A stretch of 64,000 nucleotides of DNA, taken from assembly GCA_963576735.1 (NCBI GenBank), contig OY755172.1, positions 6,076,001-6,140,000 of the forward strand, given 5' to 3'. The notes beneath the pieces are model-generated. The model made no database searches, was not told the origin of the DNA, and saw nothing but the letters and a program-made list of their open reading frames with translations. Each line of letters starts with the position of its first letter. Within the stretch, counting starts at the first letter, position 1. The DNA is from Bedellia somnulentella. Lineage: Eukaryota; Arthropoda; Insecta; Lepidoptera; Bedelliidae. This document shows, in pieces, positions 32,002 to 43,637 of this stretch. A program made the translations under genes and the position numbers.

Positions 32002-32097
32002 TCATTCCACAATAGGTGAGCGCAGTGGACTGTGGGTTGAATCCCCCGTAGAGAGATATTTAATTAGTTTTTGATATGTAGTTCCCAATAATAATAG
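32002..32097 (+). repeat. tRNA-like fragment
   Basis: GTGAGCGCAGTGGACTGTGG followed by GTTGAATCCCCCG resembles a B box with part of a T-arm. Too short to assign. Confidence 0.3.
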
Positions 32098-32099
32098 TA

Positions 32100-32348
32100 C
32101 ATACATACATACATACCTATACTCACGGCTATATATCCCTAGAAGGGGTAGCCAGAGCTAAGGAATTAGAAATCCCTCAGCCACTTTTGGAAAGTTGAGT
32201 GGGGAAAAGATGGGAAAATAAAGGTTGTTGGTGATGGGTCTCCAACCGCATCGTTTAAAAAACCCTTAAAACCCCAAATCCCTTTAGTCGCCTCTTACGT
32301 ACACCGACCGGAAGAAATGGGGTAGTGCTATTCTGAACCGACACTACA
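32100..32348 (-). repeat. Family A element, full length
   Basis: ACATACATACATACCTATAC (tail) to ACCGACACTACAGC. Confidence 0.85.
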
Positions 32349-32845
32349 GCAAATATAATACTATACTATAATATATTATTATTATACTACTTATAATGTT
32401 TTATTATTATATATACAATGATCCTTTTTTAAACGAAAGTTTAATAGATCAATACAAGATTTAAACCAAGAGTTTTTTTTATTTCAAAGCCTAACTCACA
32501 CAACTCAAACTGTTAATGTTCCAAGCAAAGAAAATTGGATTAATATTTGAATAAGTATGACCTAGAGTTATAATAAATAGAATATTACGTTTCAAATTTC
32601 TTACCCAAATATGGATTTTTTGTGGTTTTGTGATATTCTTAACGTGGTGATGTCACATAGAAAACAGTCCATTACAATTTGTGATAAGTTTACAATGGGC
32701 CGATACCATTTTAGGAAAGGTTGAACTCATTCATCCAGTGAAGAGTAGAAAAAATGTTTTTTGAATCTCACTTGGTCAGTGTCCGATTTTTAAGCGTATA
32801 AGTTAGCACATTTTTTTTAATAAGATCATCGCTACAAGTTATAAC

Positions 32846-32930
32846 TGGGATCTTACAAAGTTGCGATCGATAGTCTCTGCCTACCCAAATGGGAACTAAT
32901 GGCGTGAGTATGTATATGTTATAAAAGCTA
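32846..32930 (+). repeat. LINE X extreme 3' end
   Basis: GATCTTACAAAGTTGCGATC, GATAGTCTCTGCCTACCC, GGGAACTAATGGCGTGAGTA. Confidence 0.7.
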
Positions 32931-32934
32931 ACGG

Positions 32935-33600
32935 ACATTAAGTTATTTATCAAACTATATTTTTTAAATACTTTGCTTGTGCTGTAAAATAAAAATATGT
33001 TCAGTTTTATTATCTTCTTTGAATTAAGTTCCATGTAACTCTTAATTTAAATATATAAATAAAAATACCGGCGTAGTGTAAAAAATCAAATTTATCGAGA
33101 GGGCATTTGCACTTCAGTTTTTAAAATAATAAATCGATAGGTGATGTAGAGAGAAACTAACATCACTTAATATCACCCCTTTAGTGAGTACACATACATA
33201 TATCAATAAAACTCATTTTCAATGAACTAGTGTAAGTATAATTATATTTCCAGACAACTCATTTCCAGTGTGACCCATGTTGTAACCCACGTGATAGAGT
33301 TCATTACGCATACAGGTGCGTAAGGAACTCCAATGAACAAACGAATGAATGAGCGTTCCAGGTGATTCATTTTAGCAGTGTTTCTTCATGTAACCAACAC
33401 TTAAATTTAAAAACTAAAAGAATAACATAAACTTGATTTATTTAACACGCAGACGTGTAAAAGTCTGACCCCGGAAAATACTGCTCTTAATGAAATCGAG
33501 GAGATGTTATTAACACTAAACTACCAAGGTTGTTAAATACATTACATTTATAACGTAGTTGTGTATAAACAGTGTAGGTCCTAAGCAATTTACATTGTTT
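32935..33600. other. AT-rich stretch, no gene recognised
   Basis: Nothing identified. Confidence 0.4.
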
Positions 33601-33630
33601 CCTTTAAATGTTATTTCAGTTTGTATCGTT

Positions 33631-33850
33631 CTATTCATTGACAAAAGGCTTTGTCTTATTGGTAAATGGGAACATTACTAGAGCTATAGGTTTGGGTCGA
33701 TTCATCGAGCAATTTGCATAACCTTTAAGGCACGTGTTAGTGGGTGTCAGCCGAGTAGGTTCAAAATACTCGGTGATGTCATATTTTGTCATTTCGATTT
33801 CAGGAAAATATTGACGAACCACGTCCCTGTGACCCACTGCCTACAAACTC
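33631..33850 (-). CDS. Unidentified coding-like stretch, possible last exon
   Basis: About 70 codons on the minus strand, including GHRDVVRQYFPEIEMTKYDI, EYFEPTRLTPTNTCLKGYAN and MNRPKPIALVMFPFTNK, ending TAG at 33631. The composition is less AT-biased than its flanks and has two cysteines and conserved-looking aromatic and proline positions. A possible acceptor (TTTGTAG) lies just upstream at about 33850. I do not recognise a family. It could be an exon of a gene running on the minus strand together with 34137-34352. Confidence 0.3.
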
Positions 33851-34067
33851 TATGACGCAACTGGCCGCAAACCGGTTTTAAACGTTATAAATATTATAAA
33901 ACACCTGTATTGAGATTTTCCACCTAAAACGTAAATAAACCTTACCGTAAAGTGCAAGTAATGTGTACGCCCTTGTATAATATGCACTTGGTTTAAGTTC
34001 ACTTCATTGAGAACATTAGCTCAAATTAGTTATTAATTATCACATCACATCGAGTTTAGCGTAAACA

Positions 34068-34352
34068 CTAGGAATTTAGTACTTGTGTGATTAGTTTGGT
34101 AACAGGTGTTCGAAGTATCGATGAATTTTGAGCGTATGTTCGTGGAACATAATCGCTCACGGTCGGCGCAGGCGCGGCACTAGTAGGTAGAGCCAGCGTA
34201 GAGCGAAGGCAGTATGAAGTTGTGCGGGCGAGCGCCCCCCGCCTCGTCTTGCCTCTCCTCCTCCAAGGCTGTGGTATGCCGCCCGTGTAACTTTGTCCAT
34301 TTATGTCTTTGAACATGACATGGTTGATGGCCGTTTGACCATATGGTGGCAT
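34068..34352 (-). CDS. GC-rich ORF island, unidentified
   Basis: Two overlapping minus-strand frames (34352-34068 and 34437-34180) cover a GC-rich, CpG-rich patch (about 34137-34290) in AT-rich DNA. Neither translation shows a known domain. The patch could be a promoter or 5' UTR island, or an exon paired with 33631-33850. Confidence 0.2.
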   Translation of the reverse strand: MPPYGQTAINHVMFKDINGQSYTGGIPQPWRRRGKTRRGALARTTSYCLRSTLALPTSAAPAPTVSDYVPRTYAQNSSILRTPVTKLITQVLNS

Positions 34353-34599
34353 ATTTTCCCAGAGAACACTTCTTATAGGATTTAGTTAATTTGTACTTAA
34401 ACTTAAAAAAACACTGATTAATACTTGTATTCAGCACTTCTAATTATAAATCTTACTGGATTAATATCCATTATTCTAATAGGATATATAATTTTAAATA
34501 TATTTTTGAATAAATGAAAAGTAAATAAATACAACGTGAATTGCATATTTATGTTCTAAGTTATTGATTATTAAATATGTAACAAAATAAATATAGAAT

Positions 34600-34740
34600 A
34601 GAATAGAAAACTTTTTATTGTATATCACAGATCGAAACATTTCATACATATTATTTATTAACTAGAAGTACAATTGGCAGTCTTATTACTTAAAGCAATC
34701 TCTTTCAAACAACCTTTGAATGGTGAGATCGTAAATAAAA
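34600..34740 (-). repeat. Putative LINE 3' end, related to 3847-3990
   Basis: AATAGAATAGAAAACTTTTT, GTACAATTGGCAGTCTTATT, CTTAAAGCAATCTCTTTC, CCTTTGAATGGTGAG. Confidence 0.45.
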
Positions 34741-34895
34741 ACATACAATCTATCTACATATATATCACATATCTACGTTAATAAAAACAGTAGGTAGATG
34801 TACAAGACCTTATATGGAATGGGAGTAGCAACTATCTTACATTATTTACATTAAACAAAACTTTACAACTAAACTTATTTCTTGTGAAGAATTAA

Positions 34896-35025
34896 TCTAT
34901 ACTTATAATAAATCTGTAGAGAGGTCAATTCTGTACATGAAATATATTTTCAAAATAACTATCAGGTTGTGATTAGGGATCGATACTGATGCCAAAAATG
35001 CAATCAGTAAAATTTTTGTCTGTCC

Positions 35026-35056
<31 letters not shown>

Positions 35057-35873
35057 GGTTTGTATGTTCCTAATGGAAACAAAAACTACTCGACGGATTT
35101 TAACGAAACTTGGTACAATTATTCTTCATACTCCTGCGCAGGCTTTTGTATACTTTCCAGCAGAGTAGTAAAGGGGAATTTTGGGAAATTTTGGGAAAAC
35201 GGGAGAAGTTACTCCATTTTTTAAGCTTCCGTCGCGTGTGCAGCCTTAATGGTTAAACTTACATAGAAATCATGTATGACGGAAATATTTTTCATAAAAT
35301 TATCTAAAAAAAAATCTTCAACAGTTTATGTCTATCTTTTACTGTTGACTCACAATAACACGTGTAATTCCTGATAGCTTAGCAGTTCGGAACATTCTGA
35401 TTATATTTGTTTACTCTTACGTTTGTAAACCTCTCACTCATCCCTAATATAAAAAGGTAACATTATTACCTATTCAATAAAAAAAGAATCATAGAAATCG
35501 GTAGAGAAACACCGAAATTATACATAAAATAAGCCATCGCGCCCGTGACCAAAACCGAATCGTTACTAATTTACATATAACATACTAGATGGCGCCAGTA
35601 GTTGCATCCTACAACACGTAATGATTTATTTTTTAGATTGTCATAAATACTTCATAACGTTTTATTCCAAAATTTGCTATTAAACGGAAATACTGAACCG
35701 TTCGTTAAAGCGCATTCAAAATCACCAAACTACACTGTTTAGGGAGTGTTATAAATTTAATAAATTGAAAACATTGCGCTGAATTTCACAATGCTTGAGC
35801 AGTGACTGAAGAAAGAAACCTCAGATATTTAAAAAAACAACGCTACCCGTGCGAAGCTGGGACGATCCACTAG
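34896..35873 (+). mobile_element. Non-autonomous Helitron, 978 bp (copy 1 of 3)
   Basis: TCTATACTTATAATAAATCT to AGCTGGGACGATCCACTAG, inserted between A and T. An internal (TGTC)n run lies at about 35020-35056. No Rep/helicase ORF. The copies at 41513 and 42708 align over the whole length with a few percent differences by eye. Confidence 0.8.
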
Positions 35874-36884
35874 TTAATTATAAATAGCTTATTATCAATA
35901 CTAATAAATATAGTGCACACAAATATTTATTAGGCAATGGTAAGAAAATCAAGAAAACTAAACATAAATACATATACGAAACAAAATAGCATGATATTTT
36001 CTAAAGTATTCATCGCATTTTTATATATAGAATATACTTATTTAATAATAGCAAGAAATGAAAAACATTACTCAGTTTTCTTTTGAATAGCACAATTTTA
36101 CATTTAAATGTAATTCAGAGTATCAGCTTATGTATTTAAGAATTACCGATGTACACCCGATTCTGTTGAATCAACACCGTAACATTAAATATTTTGACTG
36201 ATTTAAGAGTATTCACTATATTTTTAATTAAAATGTTTATTTTCGATAACGCGCAATGCAGTACAGTCATACGTAATAATCAGGTCGTTGAAGGACTACT
36301 TTTACTTTTTAAAATAATGATGGGAAACACTGAATATTTTCGGTAGAATTTCCCAAAAAACCTTTAAATTATATTTTAGTAGACAAGGTGGTATTTTCGT
36401 TCAGTTATAATCTATAATAGCTTCTGGAAAACCATACATGGGCAAGTTCGATTCACACTTGGCCACTTATTAATTACTAAAGCTATTAATCATTTAACTC
36501 CAAATGCGATCTTGTTGCTGCGGTTAAATAATATAATCATTTATTGTATGTTTAATGTTAAGAACCTTCTATTTTCTTAACAACAATTATTTTCTATTCT
36601 ACTATATGCATAAATAAAAGGAGAGTTTATGAATTCAATATTAAAATAACCGCTTTCAATTAAATGTATTAAGATTAGCAACCATTGGTAGGCTTCAATA
36701 AAAGCCCGTTTATTATTTTAACTACATATTGTTATTAAGTACTACCAAAAAATAAATGTATAACGAGCATTCGGAGTTTTATCGCAGAAGCAATTGGTAA
36801 AAACTGGGATTTAAAAAATAATGTTGATGAAAACTAGAGAAAAATATATTATTTTGGACTTTTACAGTATGATATACTTATACA
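35874..36884. other. AT-rich stretch, no gene recognised
   Basis: Nothing identified. Confidence 0.4.
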
Positions 36885-36972
36885 AACATACAAATATTCA
36901 CGGCAAACAATTCTATTGAGGGTTAGCCAGAGCCTCAGAAATATAAATTTCTTAGCCTATTTTGGAAGTTGT
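36885..36972 (-). repeat. Family A fragment, 3' end
   Basis: ACAAACATACAAATATTCAC, then GGTTAGCCAGAGCCTCAG and CTATTTTGGAAG. Confidence 0.6.
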
Positions 36973-36976
36973 ACCG

Positions 36977-37090
36977 GTACAACGACGTGAGTACAATGTC
37001 CGAGCAAAACGTGGGTACACCAGGTAACAATATCGCGTGATGTTGATAGTATTAGTACCTCTGACAATCGGCCTGAATGTTTAAGTTCAT
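36977..37090 (+). repeat. Family B SINE fragment
   Basis: ACGTGAGTACAATGTCCGAG, CAAAACGTGGGTACACCAGG, CGTGATGTTGATAGTATTAG. It abuts the preceding family A fragment. Confidence 0.6.
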
Positions 37091-37267
37091 GATAATGTTA
37101 ATTTCGTAACTAAGTGATACGACAAGTGGACACCCACTTTTCTCTGAGATGACAAAGAACGTGCTTAATAGGTCAATAGTAGCACCTTTTATTACGTACA
37201 ATGATACTTGACCAAGACCCAATATTGAGTTTATATTGGTCTTTGTAAGATATTTTACTTCTTATAT

Positions 37268-37487
37268 GTACATACATACATATACTCACGACTCTAAATC
37301 CCTAGAAGGGGTAGCCAGAGCTAAGGAATTAGAAATTCCTCAGCCACTTTTGGAAAGTTGAGTGGGGAAAAGATGGTGAGATTAAGGTTGTTGGTGATGG
37401 GTCTCCAACCGTATCGCCCAAAAATCCCTCAAAAGCCCCAATACCGTTAGTCGCCTCTTACGTACACCCACAGGAAGAAATGGGGGA
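37268..37487 (-). repeat. Family A element, 5' truncated
   Basis: ACATACATATACTCACGACT to CCCACAGGAAGAAATGGGGG; lacks the TAGTGTCGGC head. Confidence 0.8.
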
Positions 37488-37719
37488 AGAAAATATATGT
37501 ACTTAACCTCATTCCCGTTATCGATTTTTAGGGCCATTATTTAACCAAAACCATGTTGGTTTAGTGTTTAGATCTCGTCAAAAGATTTTAGTATAGTGTC
37601 ACGGTGTCATTCCTTATAAATCTGCCTGTATACCTTTATTATAGATCTTCACCAATGTCCGTGGTGTTGAAAATTAATTGTAAATAAAAAAATTCCGTAT
37701 TAAATACACTGCTGCAGTA

Positions 37720-38208
37720 CAGATAGATCAGTGGGTAGAACGCCGCTTATCGTGCAGACGATGAGGGTTCGGATTCCGGGTCGGGCCTACACCAATTTAC
37801 ATAATATAACATAAACATAAACGTTCACGCCGAATATCCCCGAAGGAGTTGGCAGAGGTACTAATACCTTTGAACATCACGTGACTTTGTCACCTGGTGT
37901 TCAGAGTACCCACGTTTTGCATGAACAGTGTACTCATGTGATAGGGGGCAGGCCTATCGCCGTTTTGTACGAATACACTGTCACATGACTAAGTACAACT
38001 CAGTCATGTGGGTTTCCTCACGATGTTTTCCCTCACCGTTAACAACCGTGATAAATTATCCAATACCAATTTATCCTTTTTAAAGTCATATGTGTGGCTA
38101 ATATATCATGGTTGGTGAGGAAAAACATCGCGAGGAAACCCACATGGCTTAGTTGAACTTAGTCTTGGGCAGTGCATTTGTACAAAAACGGCGATAGGCC
38201 TGCCCTGG
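37720..38208 (+). mobile_element. Family B SINE split by a second family B SINE
   Basis: The host copy has head GATCAGTGGGTAGAACGCC and GGGTTCGGATTCCGGG at 37720-37799 and body from 38065 (ACCAATTTATCCTTTTTAAA) to GGCGATAGGCCTGCCC. Between them, 37800-38064 is a minus-orientation copy lacking its head (ATAACATAAACATAAACGTT to GTTAACAACCGTGATAAATT). ACCAATTTA is duplicated at 37791-37799 and 38065-38073. Confidence 0.8.
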
Positions 38209-38262
38209 CTGCCCAGAGCGTTTGAGTTTGAGTTAAATAAATTTGTTATTTATTTATTTACT

Positions 38263-38404
38263 AGTGGTCCGCCCCGGCTTCGCACGGATTGTGTTAAGCT
38301 TTTATACTGCTTACCCCCTACGATATTTAGCATGATGATATATATCCTACGTCCTTCTCCCAGTTCTTAGCTACCTACCTCCCAATTTTCAGACAAACCG
38401 GTTC
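38263..38404 (-). repeat. Helitron 3' end remnant
   Basis: CTAGTGGTCCGCCCCGGCTT (inverse of the CTAG terminus) through CCTACGATATTTAGC to GACAAACCGGTTCAG, as in the 14430 element. It is cut by the adjacent foldback element. Confidence 0.7.
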
Positions 38405-38406
38405 AG

Positions 38407-38550
38407 TTACGCCCGATTTCTGAATTGAGTATTCAAGCTGAGAACGACTTAAGTATCGTTTTGTCTCATTCAGTTGTTAAGATTTCACTGCAAAAGAACG
38501 ATACTTAAGTTATTCTCAGCTGGAATACTCAATTCAGAAATCGGTCGTAA
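38407..38550. mobile_element. Foldback element, copy 3
   Basis: TTACGCCCGATTTCTGAATT returns as AATTCAGAAATCGGTCGTAA; arms about 50 bp, loop around CAGTTGTTAAGATTTCACTG. It inserted into, or broke, a Helitron remnant. Confidence 0.8.
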
Positions 38551-38631
38551 GTGTAGTGTTACCGTATACGCCTTGCAAAGTTATGACTTAAAAGTAATAT
38601 TACGTTGTCATTTACGTCGTATATTACCAAA

Positions 38632-38822
38632 GGAGTAGCAGAGTTTAGAGTAAGTGACTTTTTCACCAGGTGTCCAGAGTACCCACGTTTTGCTTATACA
38701 GGGTACTCACATTATAGGAGGCAGGCCTATCGCCTTTTGTACAAATACACTTTCACATGATTAAGTACAACTTTGCTATGTGGGTTTCCTCATCATATTT
38801 TCCGTCACCGTTGATTGAGCAC
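38632..38822 (-). repeat. Family B SINE, diverged, headless
   Basis: GTGACTTTTTCACCAGGTGT, CAGAGTACCCACGTTTTGC, GGAGGCAGGCCTATCGCC, GTGGGTTTCCTCATCATATT. Confidence 0.65.
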
Positions 38823-38837
38823 AACTACTAAATACAT

Positions 38838-39082
38838 TCACAACTTACGGCTATAAATACCAGAAAGAAGTAACCAAAGCTTCCGGATTGGAAAATCTTC
38901 AGTTATTTTTGGAACTTAAACAGGAAAAGGATTAGTAAAGCAAAGGCTGTTTGTTGTTATGGGTCTTCAGCTGCATCGCCCGACACAGATAACTTAAAAA
39001 GCCCCAAAACCCAACGTCACCTCTAACGCCATCCGCGAAAAAAATATATGGGTAAATGCTATTTTAAGTAAAAACTACACAG
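38838..39082 (-). repeat. Family A element, diverged
   Basis: ACTTACGGCTATAAATACC, GGGTCTTCAGCTGCATCGCC, TTTTAAGTAAAAACTACACAG. Confidence 0.6.
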
Positions 39083-39271
39083 CCACAGATACTGTATATT
39101 ATACACATCGGGTTGATCAATCTTGAAGTTTTGATTTGAGCGAAAGCCCTGATGTAGCATGGTTGATAATGATTATATGAAAACATATTTTAAATCAAAT
39201 GGAATGTTAGTAGAGGACGACACATTTGGATCAAATAGAGTGTGATCCAAATGGCAAGCGTCCGAAGTCCA

Positions 39272-39762
39272 TCTATACTATAATAAGACTGTACTGGGGT
39301 CAAAACTGCACATTGGAGAAAAAAAATAAAAACCGATGCAATATGTTGAAACCAAATTTGCTATTTAAAAAAAACTGTCTCTCTGTCTTTCTGTCTGTAT
39401 GTCCGGTCATCACGTTAATTTTACCGGATCGATCTTGATCAAATTTGGCATGAATGTAGGTTATAAGTACACCTGGCCAAAATATAGGCTATCATTTATC
39501 CCGGATTTTAAAAGGGTTCTCACAGGAGCATTAAAAAACCATAACCTTTTAGCGCGATGGGGTGAATAGACACGCTAAGTTTAGCGATGTGGGATGAATA
39601 AAAAACATTGTAAACCGAATCGTTACTAATGTATATATTGTATACTAGATGGCGCGAGTAGTTGCTTTCTACATCGCGGTATGATTTCTTATTTTCTTTG
39701 TTATAAATACTTCTGTTCAGAATAAACTATTGTGAAAGTTCAAAAACCATCAGGTCAGCTAG
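39272..39762 (+). mobile_element. Non-autonomous Helitron, 491 bp
   Basis: TCTATACTATAATAAGACTG to CATCAGGTCAGCTAG between A and T. A (TCTG)n stretch is at about 39379-39400. It shares TACTAGATGGCGCGAGTAGT with the 1-kb Helitrons. Confidence 0.75.
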
Positions 39763-39850
39763 TATGAACAATAAAAGCATATATGAAAAGATGATGGACG
39801 TCAATAAGGCTAAAAACCTCTGTAGCTTTATTTACTTTACATCAGAACAG

Positions 39851-40221
39851 ATAGCGACATGATAGTCCAGTGGGTAGAACACCCGCCCGAAAAACAGAAG
39901 GGCGTGAGTTCCAATCCTGGGACGGGCCTACACCAATTTGTCTTTTCTAAAGTCATATGTGTGGTTAATTTATCATGGTTGCTAACGGTGAGGGAAAACA
40001 TCGTGAGGAAACCCACATGGCTGAGTTGTACTTAGTCATGTGACAGTGTATTCGTACAAAACGGCGATAGGCCTGCCCCCTATCACGTGAGTACACTGTC
40101 TAAGCAAAACGTGGGTACCTTCTCTGGAAACTAGATGGCGCTTGCCATGTGAGTTCAGGAGTATTGGTACCTCTGCCAACCCCTTCGGGGATAAACGGCG
40201 TGAACGTTTGTGTGTTGTGTT
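39851..40221 (+). mobile_element. Family B SINE, full length, reference copy
   Basis: Flanked by ATCAGAACAG at 39841-39850 and 40222-40231. The tRNA-like head has A box ATAGTCCAGTGGGTAGAAC and B box GAGTTCCAATCC. The body includes AAGTCATATGTGTGG, ATCATGGTTGCTAACGG, GGAAACCCACATGGCTGAG, GGCGATAGGCCTGCCCCC, CCAACCCCTTCGGGGATAAA and GGCGTGAACGTTTG. The usual tail is (TTATG)n. No ORF. RNA polymerase III promoter boxes are inferred from the A/B-box matches. Confidence 0.9.
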
Positions 40222-40397
40222 ATCAGAACAGGTTTGCGTACAAAGTGGCAGTCGAAAGTCTCTACCTACCTCAATGGGAACTGATGACGCGAGTATTTGT
40301 ATGTACGTATGATATTCATTCTTATATCTTGGAACCCTAAACTCTAACTGCCTTAAAGTAATCAACATCATAACGGATACAAAAAAAGTGTGATGCA

Positions 40398-40905
40398 TTT
40401 TTTAACCGACTTCAAAAAAAGGAGTGTTCTCAATTCGACCGTATATATATATTTTTTTATGTTTGTTCGCCGATTACTTCGCCATTTATGAACCGATTTT
40501 GATTATTATTTTTTTATTCGAAAGAAGATACTCCCGGATTGGTACCACGATGAGGATATCAGGGTCTGATGATGGGATCCTGGAGAAATCGAGGGGAACC
40601 CGCAAATTTTATAGGCAAATGTACCACGTTTTACATATTTTCTGAACTTATATTGGCATTTGCTTCTGAAAATCATATTGTTATGCTGCTGATCTGATGA
40701 TGGAAGGTGTGGGTCCTCAATCACTAGGTATTAGGAAACAGTTCTTTCCACATTCTATATAGATTTATACTCCTCTTCGTAGCTTTTATGAAGAGAAGTA
40801 CAGGTTCACTAAACATTTCTTTTGTTATGTTATTGTTACCGAGAAAGTACCATGAGACCAGGATCTGATGATGGCATCCCAGGAAATCGAGGGGACTGTC
40901 GAAAC
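40398..40905 (+). repeat. Interspersed non-coding repeat (CCGACTTC element)
   Basis: AACCGACTTCAAAAAAAGGA, GTTCGCCGATTACTTCGCC, TATGAACCGATTTTGATTAT, GGTCTGATGATGGGATCC, GAAATCGAGGGGAAC. The last blocks recur at 40858-40895 (GGATCTGATGATGGCATCCC, GAAATCGAGGGGACTG), so it has internal repetition. GAAAACCGACTTCATAG reappears near 41300. The family looks common in Lepidoptera; I do not assign it. Confidence 0.5.
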
Positions 40906-40911
40906 TCACAA

Positions 40912-41085
40912 TCATGTGACAGTGTATTTGTTCAAAACGCCGATAGGCCTGCCCTGTATAACGTGAGAACACTGCCTAAGCAAATCGTGGGTACTCTGAA
41001 CAACAGGTGACAATGTCACGTGATATTCAGAAGTATTACTACCTCTGCTAACCCCTTCAGGGATATTCAGCGTGAACGTTTGAGT
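40912..41085 (+). repeat. Family B SINE, 5' truncated
   Basis: CATGTGACAGTGTATTTGTT to ATTCAGCGTGAACGTTTGAG. Confidence 0.75.
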
Positions 41086-41512
41086 CTTTCTTGAGATGTA
41101 GAATTGTAGACCATCGCCTTTCGAAGGATTTCAAGAACAATGTAAGGTTACATATGGTTGAGCCTATTTAATATCGTACTATAATAGAAATACCGAAGAA
41201 TAATACAGTAACCGTCGCTTCTGCATCCGAGAGGCATCTTTGCCAGGTCTACCCATCTCTAAAACTCGTAAAATAAAATAATTTTTATACAAAAGGAAAA
41301 CCGACTTCATAGTTGGAAAAACAACCGAAAATAAACAATCTAGTACTAAAAAGTACGAAATAAGTTTTTTAATTGAATATGAGTACTGTGATTAATACCT
41401 TAGCAATTTCTTTATTCCACACGCGTCAGTTCAACCTACCTAAATATTACAATTCTCTTAAATTAATTTTTGAGTTTGAAGATATAAATTTTGGAGAACG
41501 GAACTTAATCTA

Positions 41513-41633
41513 TCTATATACTTATAATAAATCTGTAGAGAGGTCAATTCTGTACATGAAATATTTTTTCAAAATAACTATCAGGCGGTGATTAGGGATC
41601 GATACTGATGCCAAAAATGCAATCAGTAAAATT

Positions 41634-41671
<38 letters not shown>

Positions 41672-42478
41672 GGTTTGTATGTTCCTTATGGAAACAAAAA
41701 CTACTCGACGGATTTTAACGAAACTTGGTACAATTATTCTCCATACTCCTGGGCAGGTTTTTGTATACTTTCCAGCAGAGTAGTAAAGGGGAATTTTGGG
41801 AAATTTTGGGAAAACGGGAGAAGTTAATACATTTTTTAAGCTTCCGTCGCATGTGCAGCCTTAATGGTTAAACTTACATAGAAATTATGTATAACGGAAA
41901 TATTCTTCATAAAATTATCTAAAAAAAAATCCTCAACAGTTTATGTCTATCTTTTACGGTTGACTCACAATAACACGTGTAATTCCTGATAGCTTAGCAG
42001 TTCGGAACATTCTGATTATATTTGTTTACTCTTACGTTTGTAAACCTCTCACTCATCCCTAATTTAAAAAAGGTAACATTATTACCTATTCAATAAAAAA
42101 AGAATCATAGAAATCGGTAGAGAAACAAAGAAATTATACATAAAATAAGCCATCGCGCCCGTGACCAAAACCGAATCGTTACTAATTTACATATAACATA
42201 CTAGATGGCGCCAGTAGTTGCATCCTACAACACGTAATGATTTATTTTTTAGATTGTTATAAATACTTCATAGCGTTTTATTCCAAAATTTGCTATTAAA
42301 CGGAAATACTGAACCGTTCATTAAAGCGCATTAAAAATCACCAAACTACACTGTTTAAGGAGTGCTATAAATTTAATAATTGCGCTGAAATTCACAATGC
42401 TTGAGCAGTGACTAAAGAAAGAAACCTCAGATATTTAAAAAACAACGCTACCCGTGCGAAGCTAGGACGATCCACTAG
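41513..42478 (+). mobile_element. Non-autonomous Helitron, 966 bp (copy 2 of 3)
   Basis: TCTATATACTTATAATAAAT to AGCTAGGACGATCCACTAG. A (TGTC)n run lies at about 41637-41670. The right flank is T, the left A. Confidence 0.8.
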
Positions 42479-42707
42479 TCCTAAAACAAAATCCGAGGGT
42501 TTAACTTGATAAGGGTACGGTGAAGATAAAACCAACTTTAAAATTACTAACCAAAAACTTGAATACTTTAGAAAACACCTCAGGAACTCCACAAAAAATG
42601 AAGTAGTATATGGCGTATCATTGAAATGGGTCAGTATGGGAAAGTCTGAATCTATAAGACATACAAAGATCTGGTGTAAGGAACCATGTCATCGATTTTA
42701 TTAAAAA
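42479..42707. other. Spacer between two inverted Helitrons
   Basis: A 229-bp AT-rich sequence with no match elsewhere in the window. Confidence 0.5.
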
Positions 42708-43595
42708 CTAGTGGATCGTCCCAGCTTCGCACGGGTAGCGTTGTTTTTTTAAATATCTGAGGTTTCTTTCTTCAGTCACTGCTCAAGCATTGTGAAATGC
42801 AGCGCAATGTTTTCAATTTATTAAATTTATAGCACTCCCTAAACAGTGTAGTTTTATGAACAGTTTTTGTTTATAAACCATTATAATTAACTTGTACGCT
42901 TTTCTTGAATAAACTATTTGTATTTGTATGATTTTAAATGCGCTTTGATGAACGGTTCAGTATTTCCGTTTAATAGCAAATTTTGGAATAAAACGCTATG
43001 AAGTATTTATAACATCTAAAAAATAAATCATTACGTGACGTAGGATGCAACTACTGGCGCCATCTAGTATGTTATATGTAAATTAGTAAAGATTTGGTTT
43101 TATCACGGGCGCGATGGCTTATTTTATGTATAATTTCGGTGTTTGTCTACCGATTTCTATGATTCTTTTTTTATTGAATAGGTAATAATGTTACCTTTTT
43201 TAAATTAGGGATGAGTGAGAAGTTTACAAACGTAAGAGTAAACAAATATAATCAGAATGTTCCGAACTGCTAAGCTATCAGGAATTACACGTGTTATTGT
43301 GAGTCAACCGTAAAAGATAGACATAAACTGCTGAGGATTTTTTTTTAGATAATTTTATGAAGAATATTTCCGTCACACATGATTTCTATGTAAGTTTAAC
43401 CGTTGAGGCTGCACACGCGACGGAAGCTTAAAAATTGGAGTAACTTCTCCCGTTTTCCCAAAATTTCCCAAAATTCCCCTTTACTACTCTGCTGGAAAGT
43501 ATACAAAAACCTGCGCAGGTGTATGAAAAATAATTGTACCAAGTTTCGTTAAAATCCGTCGAGTAGTTTTTGTTTCCATAAGGAACATACAAACC

Positions 43596-43637
<42 letters not shown>

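Larger units (their letters stand above)
39190..40312 (+). pseudogene. LINE X 3' part split by a Helitron and a SINE
   Basis: Pieces 39190-39271 (ATGTTAGTAGAGGACGAC, GGATCAAATAGAGTG, CAAGCGTCCGAAGTCC), 39763-39850 (ATGAACAATAAAAGCATAT, GACGTCAATAAGGCTA) and 40232-40312 (ACAAAGTGGCAGTCGAAAGT, GGGAACTGATGACGCGAGTA) are collinear parts of one LINE X 3' end. A Helitron (39272-39762) and a family B SINE (39851-40221) interrupt it. Confidence 0.75.

Noticed and set aside
31525..32012. Minus ORFs of 69-123 codons
   Set aside because: Antisense readings of the LINE X fragment.
34068..34352. Confident host gene in the GC-rich patch
   Set aside because: Two overlapping frames, no recognised domain and no splice model; kept only as a low-confidence entry.
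35020..35056. (TGTC)n tracts as CRISPR-like or regulatory arrays
   Set aside because: Simple microsatellite at the same position in each Helitron copy; no unique spacers.
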